Assembly (NCBI RefSeq): GCF_000955805.1
Contig: NZ_JYOA01000007.1
Location: 740,756-804,755 of the forward strand
Direction: 5' to 3'
DNA: 64,000 nt
From: Pseudomonas sp. 21
GTDB taxonomy: Bacteria > Pseudomonadota > Gammaproteobacteria > Pseudomonadales > Pseudomonadaceae
Part shown: one piece after another, positions 35,448-43,123 of the stretch
Position numbering within the stretch: position 1 is the first letter of the stretch
Layout of the letters: every line of letters begins with the position of its first letter
The notes under the pieces: model-generated
The model's input: only the letters and a program-made list of their open reading frames with translations
Database searches by the model: none
Told to the model about the DNA's origin: nothing
Position numbers and translations under genes: made by a program

Positions 35448-36131
35448 CTACTCGAACTGTTCCAGCCGCGCGACGTCGAGGACCTGCACGTTGCGCCCGT
35501 CGAGGTCGATGATCTTCTCGTCGATCAGTCGCCGCAGTACGCGGGAGAAAGTTTCCGGCTGGATCGACAGGTGCCCGGCCACCAGTTGCTTGGCCATCGG
35601 CAGTTCGAAGCGGCTGTCCGGGTTGCCATGGCGATTGAGCTGGGTGATCAGGTAGCGCACCACGCGGTGGGTGGAGTTCTTCAGCGACAGCGTCTCGATC
35701 TCGTTGATCCGCCGGTGCAGGCGCACGCAGAGGGTGGCGAGCAGGGAGAAGGGCAACTGCGGGTTGCTGTGCAGCAACTCCATGTAGGTGCGGTTGGCGA
35801 AGCGGTAGACCTGCGTGGGCTCCAGTGCCTGGGCCGAGGCCACGTAGTCGGAGGTGTCCATCAGCATCATGGCTTCGGCGAAGGTCTGCCGGCTGCCGAC
35901 GACCTCCAGCACCTTTTCCTGTCCCTCCGGTGTCAGGCGGTAGATCTTCACCGCCCCGGAAATCACGAAGTAGAAGGAATGGGCCGGCTCGCCCTGGAGA
36001 AACAGCTTGTCGCCCTTCTCCAGGTTGAGCAGCGTGCTGGTGGCGAGCAGCTGCTCCAGCTGTTCCTCGTTGAGCACGTTGAACAGGTGGTGGCCGCACA
36101 GAATCTGGTGGTGGACGCGATGCGCGTGCAT
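35448..36131 (-). CDS. dnr: Dnr, NO-responsive Crp/Fnr-family activator
   Basis: The gene encodes 227 residues from ATG 36131 (AGGAG upstream), the same length as I recall for P. aeruginosa Dnr. An N-terminal cyclic-nucleotide-like sensor domain (QGEPAHSFYFVISGAVKIYRL), a dimer helix (HRRINEIETLSLKN) and a C-terminal helix-turn-helix (AGHLSIQPETFSRVL) are visible. It has no four-cysteine cluster for iron-sulfur, so it is not an ANR. A His-His pair at 14-15 fits haem-based NO sensing proposed for DNR. It should activate nir, nor and nos promoters through the TTGA-N6-TCAA boxes here. Confidence 0.92.
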   Translation of the reverse strand: MHAHRVHHQILCGHHLFNVLNEEQLEQLLATSTLLNLEKGDKLFLQGEPAHSFYFVISGAVKIYRLTPEGQEKVLEVVGSRQTFAEAMMLMDTSDYVASAQALEPTQVYRFANRTYMELLHSNPQLPFSLLATLCVRLHRRINEIETLSLKNSTHRVVRYLITQLNRHGNPDSRFELPMAKQLVAGHLSIQPETFSRVLRRLIDEKIIDLDGRNVQVLDVARLEQFE

Positions 36132-36239
36132 GGCGGGGCGCTCCTGGGCGGGGACAATCCCGCCAGTATGTGCGATGCCGCCGGGCAGCGTGGTGAGACA
36201 AGCTGTCACTGGTCGCCCTCCTGGCTCCCGGTCCGGCGC

Positions 36240-36911
36240 TCAGGCCGGGTGGTTGGCGCCGAGGAACAGCAGGTTGTTCTCCAGGTGGATGTGCTGCATC
36301 AGGTCCCGACGCAGTTCTTCCAGGCCGCTGTAGAGACGCCGCCAGCTGTTGCAGCCGTCCGCCGGCACGGTGAGGTCGTCGGTCAGGTCGGCCAGCGCGG
36401 CGAGGGACTGCGAGTGCTCGTCGTGCTCATGGCGCATCACGCCGATCGGGCCCTTTACGTGGGTCAGCGGGATGCCCTGGCGCAGCCAGGGGAAGAGCAC
36501 GCTCTCCTCCTTGCACATGTGCCATTCCAGCTCTTCCTGCATCTTCTTCAGGTGCGCGGTCAGCCCGGCGGGGCATTGCGGATGCGCGGCGTGGGTCTTC
36601 TCGACGCGCTCGGCCAGCGGGATCAGTGCCGGCAGCTGCTCGCGGTGGACCTTGTGGTAGCGCTCGAGGATGTGGTCGATCAGTTGGTCGTTGCTGGTCA
36701 GGCGCCAGTCGGTCTGATCGTTGGCAGGGGGCAGCGACTGCAGTTCGGCGGCGATGCGCTGGGCGTCGAGGCCCTGTTCGCTGGCGGCTTCGCCCAGGCT
36801 GCGCTGGCCGGCGCAGCAGAAGTCGAGCTTGTAGTCGTGGAACAGCGCACAGCTGCCCGGCAGACTGAAGGCCAGGTCACTCAGGGTGCGTTCGGTGAGG
36901 GTATCGGTCAT
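36240..36911 (-). CDS. ytfE: Iron-sulfur cluster repair di-iron protein (YtfE/ScdA/DnrN)
   Basis: The 223-residue cytoplasmic protein has an N-terminal ScdA/DUF542 domain containing a cysteine pair (DFCCAGQRSL) and a C-terminal hemerythrin-like four-helix bundle with histidines and glutamates for a di-iron site (for example EWHMCKEESVLFPW). It repairs iron-sulfur clusters damaged by NO and peroxide. In P. stutzeri the same gene is called dnrN. A DNR-type box with a plausible -10 lies about 100 bp upstream. It precedes dnr on the same strand by 108 bp. Confidence 0.92.
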   Translation of the reverse strand: MTDTLTERTLSDLAFSLPGSCALFHDYKLDFCCAGQRSLGEAASEQGLDAQRIAAELQSLPPANDQTDWRLTSNDQLIDHILERYHKVHREQLPALIPLAERVEKTHAAHPQCPAGLTAHLKKMQEELEWHMCKEESVLFPWLRQGIPLTHVKGPIGVMRHEHDEHSQSLAALADLTDDLTVPADGCNSWRRLYSGLEELRRDLMQHIHLENNLLFLGANHPA

Positions 36912-36983
36912 GGTGGGCCTCGGGTGGAGTGGGGCACGGCGGCCGCAGTCGTCGTGGCCGTGAGTCTTGGCAAGGAGGCGGTC

Positions 36984-37026
36984 AGTCTAGGGAAGGGCGC
37001 GCGCCGCGCTCCTTGATTGCAGTCAA
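36984..37026 (-). promoter_or_regulatory. ytfE promoter: DNR-type box overlapping the upstream stop codon
   Basis: On the minus strand the box reads TTGACTGCAATCAA (37013-37026) and TAGACT at 36984-36989 is a plausible -10. A start point near 36978 puts the box at about -41.5. The TGA inside the first half-site is the stop codon of the Crp/Fnr gene that ends at 37023. Confidence 0.78.
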
Positions 37027-37751
37027 GCGCCCTCGACCAGCACTTCCCGCTCGTCGCCGCCGGCCACCCGCATCAGCTGCTGCGGGTTGCACACCAGCAG
37101 CTTCTGCCGGCCACCGCGCACCAGGCCACGCTCTTCCCAGGCGCTGAGGATGCGCGAGACGGTGTGCAGGGTGGTGCCGGTCATCTCGGCGATGTCCTGG
37201 CGGGTGACCGGGAAATCGATGCGGATACCGTCGGCTTCCGCTCGGCCGGACTGCTGCACCAGGCGCAGCACGGTATGGGCGACGCGCCGTTCGACCTCTT
37301 CGGTGGCCAGCTCGCAGAAACGTACGTGGGCTTCCTGCAGCCGTTCGCCGATGGCCTGCACGGTGTTCAGGGCGAAGCCGGGGTGGCGCGCGAGCAGGGG
37401 CTCCCACTGGCCGGTGGGCCAGGCCAGCACGAGGCTGTCCTGGCTGGCCGTGGCGGTCGCCGGGTAGTCGCGACGGCCGAGGGCGCGGACGAAGCCGAAC
37501 AGGTCGCCCGGATTGACCACCCGCACCAGCACCCGCTGGCCATCGCCGGTGAGCTGGGTGGCTTTCAGGCGGCCGTGCACCAGCAGGTAGAAGTTGCTCG
37601 CTGGCGCGCCCTGCTCGAACACGGCCACGCCGCTGTTCAGGCGCAGGATGCTGGCCTGGCGGAGGATGTCGTCCTGTTCCTCGCGGCTGCTGTTGGCGAA
37701 GGGCGGCAAGTTGTCCAGCCAGGCGCGGTGGAGCGAGAGATTGGCGGTCAC
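37023..37751 (-). CDS. Second Crp/Fnr-family regulator
   Basis: The gene encodes 242 residues with a cyclic-nucleotide-binding-like domain (FEQGAPASNFYLLVHGRLKAT), a dimer helix and a C-terminal helix-turn-helix (TRQDIAEMTGTTLHTVSRIL). The recognition helix TVSRIL keeps E/S/R-type Fnr contacts. Only two cysteines are present and neither is N-terminal, so it is not an oxygen sensor of the ANR type. It resembles the NNR/DNR-related groups found with nirK. It lies between ytfE and nirV, and a DNR-type box precedes it, suggesting a cascade with Dnr. The ligand is unknown. Confidence 0.85.
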   Translation of the reverse strand: MTANLSLHRAWLDNLPPFANSSREEQDDILRQASILRLNSGVAVFEQGAPASNFYLLVHGRLKATQLTGDGQRVLVRVVNPGDLFGFVRALGRRDYPATATASQDSLVLAWPTGQWEPLLARHPGFALNTVQAIGERLQEAHVRFCELATEEVERRVAHTVLRLVQQSGRAEADGIRIDFPVTRQDIAEMTGTTLHTVSRILSAWEERGLVRGGRQKLLVCNPQQLMRVAGGDEREVLVEGA

Positions 37752-37777
37752 GGCGATGATTCCCGTCAGTTCGCCGC

Positions 37778-37820
37778 AGCATACCGGCTAAGGGCCGTGG
37801 CGGAACTTGAGGGGAATCAA
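37778..37820 (-). promoter_or_regulatory. Promoter of the second Crp/Fnr gene: DNR-type box and -10
   Basis: On the minus strand TTGATTCCCCTCAA (37807-37820) matches TTGA-N6-TCAA, and TATGCT (37778-37783) is a plausible -10 at the class II spacing. The TGA of the box is also the nirV stop codon. Confidence 0.72.
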
Positions 37821-38629
37821 GGGATGTCCCTGACCAGGCGGAAGCCGAGGTTGTCCGGTGGTTGCCCGGCGCTGCAGCCGCCGCCGCGGGCATCGCGGAC
37901 GAAATCGTTGATCGCCGCCCGGTGGCGGCCTTCGGCGATGCGGATCGAGCAGTACTCGGCGCGTTCGGTCTGGGTGCCCCGGGCGTCGAGGTTGACCCGC
38001 TGATGGCAGCTCTGGGTCCACTCCCAGACATTGCCGCCCAGGTCGGCCACGCCGTATTCGTTGAGCCCGTGGTTGCCTCGCGCCTGGGGCAACGCGGATG
38101 CGCTGGTGCGGGTCTGCGCTTCCAGGCGGTAGCGCGCCAGCCAGCGCCGGGCCGGGTTGCTACCGTCATCGTCGTCGATGCGCAGGGCATCGTCGGCCCA
38201 GCGCGACCCGGCGAAGAAGGCCCACTCGCGGTCGGTCGGCAGCCGCCAGGGCTGGCCGGTGCGTTTGGACAGCCAATCGGCATAGAGCTGCGCATCCAGC
38301 AGGCTGGCGCCGGTCAATGGCATGTCGTCGCGGGAGGTGCTGTTATCCAGCGCCAGGCAGGCGCCTTCGGCCACGCAGCGGGCGTATTCGCCCTGGCTGA
38401 CCTGGAATTTCATGACTTCGAAGCGCGGGGACAGGTGTTCGCGCTGCGACGGCGCATCCACGGCCTGTTTCTCCTGCCAATAGTCGCCCGCCGGACGGAA
38501 GTCGAAGTCGCGGGGTTCGAGCCTCACGGTTTGCGGCGCGAGTTCCGGTGCGTACTGCGGCCGCAGCAGGAGGAAGGCCCCGCCCAGCAACAGTGCGACG
38601 GGGACGCCGATCAGGATGGTCTTGCGCAT
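37817..38629 (-). CDS. nirV: NirV, SUMF1-domain protein associated with nirK
   Basis: The protein has about 270 residues with an N-terminal membrane anchor or signal (ILIGVPVALLLGGAFLLL) and a formylglycine-generating-enzyme-like (SUMF1) domain: QVSQGEYARCV, WRLPTDREWAFFAG, GLNEYGVADLGGNVWEW and the final NLGFRLV. True FGEs of the aerobic type use two active-site cysteines; here the corresponding segment is RGGGCSAGQPP with only one. NirV occurs beside nirK in many denitrifiers, with an undefined role in maturation. It is 65 bp downstream of nirK. The exact start is uncertain (ATG 38650 is in frame). Confidence 0.85.
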   Translation of the reverse strand: MRKTILIGVPVALLLGGAFLLLRPQYAPELAPQTVRLEPRDFDFRPAGDYWQEKQAVDAPSQREHLSPRFEVMKFQVSQGEYARCVAEGACLALDNSTSRDDMPLTGASLLDAQLYADWLSKRTGQPWRLPTDREWAFFAGSRWADDALRIDDDDGSNPARRWLARYRLEAQTRTSASALPQARGNHGLNEYGVADLGGNVWEWTQSCHQRVNLDARGTQTERAEYCSIRIAEGRHRAAINDFVRDARGGGCSAGQPPDNLGFRLVRDIP

Positions 38630-38694
38630 GGTTTGCCCGGTCGCCGGCATCGATTACTGGGAAAGGGCCGGCCCGGAGGGGCCGGCCTCGGGGC

Positions 38695-39846
38695 TTACTT
38701 GATCGCAGTCGGCGGCTGGATCTGGCTCATCAGGTCGTTGTTCCATTGGCCTTCGACCTGGATGTGCGCCGCGGCGCCCAGCAGCACAGCCTCGATGAGG
38801 TTGTGGTTGAGGTAGGTGTAGAGCCCCGGCTGCAGGAAGGTGTACAGCGCAGCGCCGGCTGCACCGCCCGGAATGAACCAGGTTTCCAGGTCTTCCTCCG
38901 GCGGGTTGTGGAACTTGCCGGTGGCCCAGACGTGGTCGCCGTGGCCGCCGATGAGGTGCGGGCGGGTATCGCGGTTGGCCTGGGAGTGGACGATCAGCAG
39001 GGTCTCGCCGACATTGGCCTTGAGCGCATTCTTGCCGGTGAGGGCGCCGACCTTGCCGTTGAACACGATGTGGCTGGGGATCAGCCCCTTCATGACCTGC
39101 TGCATGTCGTTGTAGCTTTCCATCGGCGTGCCATAGCGCTTGAAGTTGCCGTCCTTGTCGCGCGGGACGTAGAAGTCCTGCTCGCCGATATAGACCACCT
39201 TGTCGTACTTCAGCGCCTTGCCGTCGCGGTCCTTCAGGCCGTCGCGCGGCAGCACCATGATCGCGCCGTTCATGCCCGAGACCACGTGCCAGGGGATCAT
39301 CGCGCCGCCGGGAGCGCAGTGGTAGACGAACACGCCGGGGCGGGTGGCACGGAAGCGCAGTACCACTTCCTCGCCGGGCTGGATGATGGTCAGCGCGCCG
39401 CCGCCCAGGGCACCGGTGGAGGCATGGAAGTCGATGTTGTGGGTCAGGGTGTTGGTCGCCGGGTTGACCAGGGTGAGTTCCAGGTAGTCGTCCTGGTGCA
39501 CCACCATCATCGGCCCGGGCACCGAGCCATTGAAGGTCATGGCGTGGATCTCGGTGCCGTCGTCGTCGATGACGTGCTTTTTCTCCTCGATCACCATGCG
39601 GAACTGGACGACCTTGGGCTTGCCCTTGGCGCGCTGCTCGTGGGCGTGGACGAAGGGGGGCGCAACCAGCTCGACCTGGACGTGCTCCAGCTTCGAAAGG
39701 TCCACGGCCGGCCCCATGTTCTTCGGCGCCGCCTCCCCGTCGGCCATTGCCGTGCCGCTGCCGAGCATGCTGCCGGTGACGCCCAGGACCACGGCGCCGG
39801 CCAGCAGGGTGCGGCGGGAAAGCGAAATCTCTTCCTGATCAAACAT
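38695..39846 (-). CDS. nirK: Copper-containing nitrite reductase NirK
   Basis: The 383-residue periplasmic enzyme reduces nitrite to NO. A Tat-like signal ([13 protein letters not shown]) is followed by two cupredoxin domains. Counting from this start, type 1 copper ligands are H136, C177, H187 and M192, type 2 ligands are H141, H176 and H348, and the catalytic D139 and H302 are present. ATG 39846 is preceded by GGAGAG; longer frames run through the promoter. nirV and the regulators follow. NirK is the only nitrite reductase in the window, unlike the nirS cluster of P. aeruginosa. Confidence 0.96.
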   Translation of the reverse strand: MFDQEEISLSRRTLLAGAVVLGVTGSMLGSGTAMADGEAAPKNMGPAVDLSKLEHVQVELVAPPFVHAHEQRAKGKPKVVQFRMVIEEKKHVIDDDGTEIHAMTFNGSVPGPMMVVHQDDYLELTLVNPATNTLTHNIDFHASTGALGGGALTIIQPGEEVVLRFRATRPGVFVYHCAPGGAMIPWHVVSGMNGAIMVLPRDGLKDRDGKALKYDKVVYIGEQDFYVPRDKDGNFKRYGTPMESYNDMQQVMKGLIPSHIVFNGKVGALTGKNALKANVGETLLIVHSQANRDTRPHLIGGHGDHVWATGKFHNPPEEDLETWFIPGGAAGAALYTFLQPGLYTYLNHNLIEAVLLGAAAHIQVEGQWNNDLMSQIQPPTAIK

Positions 39847-39885
39847 GGGTAACTCTCCGTAATCGACGAACTGTCGTTGGCTACA

Positions 39886-39939
39886 GAAATACCCGGTCCG
39901 CAGATTCCTTCTTTGAGCCGGAACAAAGAAGGAATCTGC
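39886..39939 (-). promoter_or_regulatory. nirK promoter: 40-bp perfect inverted repeat centred on a degenerate DNR box
   Basis: A perfect 16-bp inverted repeat (39900-39915 and 39924-39939) encloses 8 bases. Its exact centre is also the centre of TTGAGCCGGAACAA (39913-39926), which matches TTGAT-N4-ATCAA at 8 of 10 positions. TATTTC at 39886-39891 is a weak -10 that would put the site near -41.5. Function as activator site, operator or leader hairpin is inference. Confidence 0.65.
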
Positions 39940-40089
39940 TGGACAACGTGTCGCAGGCTCCGATGTGCGGTAGATCGCGTTTACAGTCTTGTACCCATGC
40001 GGGCGGGCAAGAGTGGACGCGGCGAGGTAAGATTCTCCCTGCTCTGAATTCCGGCCCGGCGTGCGGGCTCCAACGGACAAGGATCATTC

Positions 40090-42267
40090 ATGCGTCTGTA
40101 CGGACTGACCCTGCTGGCCCTGATCACCGGCTGCCTTGGCGTGCAGGAAGTGCGCGCGAGCAGCGACGACTCCTGCTACCCGAGCTGGAACCTCAAGCGC
40201 GACTCGCTGGACGTGTGCAACAGCCTGCCGTTCCTGAGTCCGGGCAACGACAGCCGGGTCAACCTGCAACTGCTGCTGGCCGACGCCGGCCAGGCCAGCA
40301 TTCCCAACCACGCGCTGACCGACGACGAACAGCAACTGGGCTACGGCCAGGTGCCATTCCCGCTCGCGCGCTGGCTGGAAGGCGCAACGCCAGGGGATTC
40401 GACCGACAGCTCCAGCGCTGCCAGCACCGCGCCGCTGGCCGACCTCGCCGCGCGCATCGGCCTGCCGGCGGATGCCGTGCAGACCTCCGCCGACAGCTTC
40501 GCCAGCGGCGAAGGAAGCCGCTGCCGCAGCAACAGCGCGGGCACCGCCCAGGACTTCCTCAGCCAACTGCTGCTGGTCGACAGCCTGTCCGCCGGCGAAC
40601 GCCAGGGCCTGGCCCGCGCGCGCCTGACCCTGCTGGGCGCCTGCCAGTGGGACGAAACCCAGCTCAGCGTGTTGCTGCCGGGTGATCTGCAGAGCGAGCC
40701 GGCCAAGGCTTACCGCAGCTACCTCAAGGGCGCCGCGGACTTCTACAGCGGCCGCTTCGGCGACGCGCTGAAATCCTTCCGCGCCCTGCAGGACAGCGAC
40801 CAGCCCTGGCTGAAGGAAACCTCGCGCTACATGGTCGCCCGCGCCCTGCTCAACCAGGCGCAGCAGAACGCCTTCGACGAGATGGGCTACCCGGACCTGC
40901 GCAAGGTCGACAAGAAACTCCTCGCCCAGGCCGAATCCGCGCTGGGCGACTACCTCAAGGCTTATCCACAGGGCCGGTACAGCGCGTCGGCCAAGGGCCT
41001 GACGCGCCGTGTCTACTGGCTGATGAGCGATGAAAGCCGCCTGGCCGGCGAATACGCCGAGCTGTTCGCCCGCGAGGACGCCGACGATCTCGCCCAGTTG
41101 GTGCAGGAAGTCGATAACAAGCTGTTGGTCACCGCCCATCCGGCCGATGTGCGCGATGCGCGCCTGCTGGCGGTGCTCGACCTGATGCAGATGCGCCACC
41201 ACGAGCCCAGCGAGCCCCGCGCCCTCGACGCCGCAGGCCTGGCCGCACAGAAGGACCTGTTCGCGAAGTACCCCGGCCTGCACGACTACCTCACGGCCGC
41301 CTACCAGTTGTACGTCGAGGAAAAGCCCGCCGAGGCGCTGAAATCCCTGCCCGAGGAGCTGCCGGCCAAGCTCGACTACCTCGCCTTCAGCCAGCAGGTC
41401 CTGCGCGGTTTCGCCCTCGAGGCCGGCAATGACTGGATCGCCGCCGAGAAGCTCTGGCTGCGCCTGCTGCCGCTCGCCGAGCAGCCACTGCAGCGCGAGC
41501 AGCTGGAGCTGGCGCTGGCCTTCAACTACGAACGCAGCGACCGCCTGGTGAAGGTCTTCGCCGAAGGTTCGCCGGTGCATACGCCGATCATCCGCGAGAT
41601 CCTCCTGCGCCACGTCGCCGGCCCCGACCTGCTGCGCCAGCAGGCAAGATCCACCAGCGTCTCGGTGGAGGAGCGTGACACGGCCCTGTTCGCGCTGCTC
41701 TACAAGGACCTGCTGCACGGCCAGTACCAGGCCTATATCGACGACCTTGCCCTGCTGCCCACCGACGGCAGCGGCAAGCCGCTGGGCGCCAGCATCGGTT
41801 ACCTCTACGGCAGCATGCCGCTGTCGCTGTTCCAGTGGCCAGGCGGCAAGAACGACACCGGCTACGAATGCCCGGCCATCGTCGACATCGCCCGCGACCT
41901 GCAGCAGAGCCCGCAGCCGCCTCGGGCGTTGAACTGCCTGGGCGAATTCATCCTGCGCAACAACCTCGACGGCTTCCCGCTGGATACCCAGCCCAGCGAG
42001 CGTGAACTGGGCGGCGGCGAGTCGCTGTTCTCCGGTACGCCCTATTCGCGCATGGACGGTTACCTCAAGGTCATCGCCGACAAGCAGGCGCCGGAAGAGG
42101 ACCGCGCCTACGCGCTGTTCCGCGCCATCAACTGCTTCGCGCCCAGCGGCTATAACGGCTGCGGCAGCCAGGACATCGCCCCGTCGCAGCGCAAGCAATG
42201 GTTCCGCACGCTCAAGGGCCAGTATTCCGCCACGCCCTGGGCGAAGTCCCTGAAGTACTACTGGTAA
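40090..42267 (+). CDS. Large exported protein of unknown function
   Basis: I do not recognise a named family. The gene encodes 725 residues with an N-terminal export signal: either a lipoprotein signal ending ALITGC (C15) or a Sec signal cleaved after VRA. The mature part is mostly alpha-helical with tetratricopeptide-like stretches (for example YLKGAADFYSGRFGDALKSFRALQ and the YMVARALLNQAQQNAFDEMG region) and a cysteine-bearing C-terminal part (CFAPSGYNGCGSQ). It is divergent from nirK and followed 5 bp later by the DUF3142 gene, so those two form an operon. From memory a hypothetical gene sits at this place (PA5441) between the GGDEF-EAL and trhP genes in PAO1. Confidence 0.75.
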   Translation: MRLYGLTLLALITGCLGVQEVRASSDDSCYPSWNLKRDSLDVCNSLPFLSPGNDSRVNLQLLLADAGQASIPNHALTDDEQQLGYGQVPFPLARWLEGATPGDSTDSSSAASTAPLADLAARIGLPADAVQTSADSFASGEGSRCRSNSAGTAQDFLSQLLLVDSLSAGERQGLARARLTLLGACQWDETQLSVLLPGDLQSEPAKAYRSYLKGAADFYSGRFGDALKSFRALQDSDQPWLKETSRYMVARALLNQAQQNAFDEMGYPDLRKVDKKLLAQAESALGDYLKAYPQGRYSASAKGLTRRVYWLMSDESRLAGEYAELFAREDADDLAQLVQEVDNKLLVTAHPADVRDARLLAVLDLMQMRHHEPSEPRALDAAGLAAQKDLFAKYPGLHDYLTAAYQLYVEEKPAEALKSLPEELPAKLDYLAFSQQVLRGFALEAGNDWIAAEKLWLRLLPLAEQPLQREQLELALAFNYERSDRLVKVFAEGSPVHTPIIREILLRHVAGPDLLRQQARSTSVSVEERDTALFALLYKDLLHGQYQAYIDDLALLPTDGSGKPLGASIGYLYGSMPLSLFQWPGGKNDTGYECPAIVDIARDLQQSPQPPRALNCLGEFILRNNLDGFPLDTQPSERELGGGESLFSGTPYSRMDGYLKVIADKQAPEEDRAYALFRAINCFAPSGYNGCGSQDIAPSQRKQWFRTLKGQYSATPWAKSLKYYW

Positions 42268-42272
42268 GCCCC

Positions 42273-42980
42273 GTGCGGCGCGTGCTGGCGCTGGCGCTGG
42301 CGTTGCTCGCGGGCAACGCCGCGGCGGCCGGCGTGGACGCCGCGGACCACGATGCCTTCTGGCTCTGGAGCGGCGTCGCGCCCCAGCCGGTGCTGTCCCA
42401 GGCACGCACCCTCTACGTCCTGCAGGGGCAGGTCAGCGCGTCGCGCCATAGCGATGGCCGCGCCCGGCTGATCGCCCAGGGCATCGCCATCCCGCGGCTG
42501 AAGCAGGGCGAAGTGTGGGTGGTCTACCGCGCTCACACCCTGCGCTGGAGCGAGGACATCTACCGCACCCTGCTCTCGCAACTGCGCCGCTGGCGCGCCG
42601 CGGGCAATCCGGTCGTGGGCGTGCAGATCGACTTCGATGCGCGCACGCGCTACCTGAACGAGTACGTCGACTTCCTCCAGGACCTGCGCACGCGCCTGCC
42701 CGCGGGCTGCAAGCTGAGCATCACCGGGCTGATGGACTGGGGCAGCAACGCTGCGCCGGAGACCATCAACCGCCTGGCCGGCGTGGTGGACGAAGTGGTG
42801 GTGCAGACCTACCAGGGCCGCCAGACCATCCCCAACTACCAGGCCTACCTGCCGCGCGTGGCGCGGCTGCAGCTGCCCTTCCGCATTGGCCTGGCGCAGT
42901 ACGGGGAGTGGCAGGCGCCGGACTACCTGGCCAAGAGCCGGTGGTTCAGGGGGTATGTGGTGTTCCTGCAGAACCCGTGA
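42273..42980 (+). CDS. DUF3142-domain exported protein
   Basis: The gene encodes about 235 residues from the GTG at 42273. A signal peptide (VLALALALLAGNAAAAG) precedes a domain resembling a TIM-barrel glycoside-hydrolase-like fold of DUF3142: VVGVQIDFDA, LSITGLMDWG and EVVVQTYQGR are successive barrel strands. Activity is unknown; the acidic residues at strand ends hint at carbohydrate handling. It follows the large unknown exported protein with only 5 bp between. Confidence 0.75.
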   Translation: MRRVLALALALLAGNAAAAGVDAADHDAFWLWSGVAPQPVLSQARTLYVLQGQVSASRHSDGRARLIAQGIAIPRLKQGEVWVVYRAHTLRWSEDIYRTLLSQLRRWRAAGNPVVGVQIDFDARTRYLNEYVDFLQDLRTRLPAGCKLSITGLMDWGSNAAPETINRLAGVVDEVVVQTYQGRQTIPNYQAYLPRVARLQLPFRIGLAQYGEWQAPDYLAKSRWFRGYVVFLQNP

Positions 42981-43001
42981 GTCTGGAGCGGCGGTGAGTC
43001 G

Positions 43002-43102
43002 ATCGCGGACGGAGTCCGCTCCCACGTGCGCCGGCGATTCTGGCGTCGCTGCCACGTCCTACGCGGTGTTGAACGTGTGTGGGAGCGGACTCCGTCCGCG
43101 AT
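43002..43102. repeat. Inverted repeat pair with GGAGCGGACTCCGTCCGCGAT arms
   Basis: Two 24-base arms, perfect reverse complements (43002-43025 and 43079-43102), flank 53 bp between DUF3142 and trhP. The arms belong to a second dispersed Pseudomonas-type repeat, also present at 44723-44803. Confidence 0.75.
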
Positions 43103-43123
43103 AGCTTCCCGCCGGCAGCGGAC

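Noticed and set aside
37817-38629. NirV as the formylglycine-generating enzyme for the sulfatase
   Set aside because: It has the SUMF1 fold but only one cysteine in the active-site segment, and its position beside nirK fits the NirV group.
39847-40080. N-terminal extension of NirK from 40080
   Set aside because: It crosses the 40-bp inverted repeat and promoter region; the ATG at 39846 has a ribosome site and is followed by a Tat-like signal.
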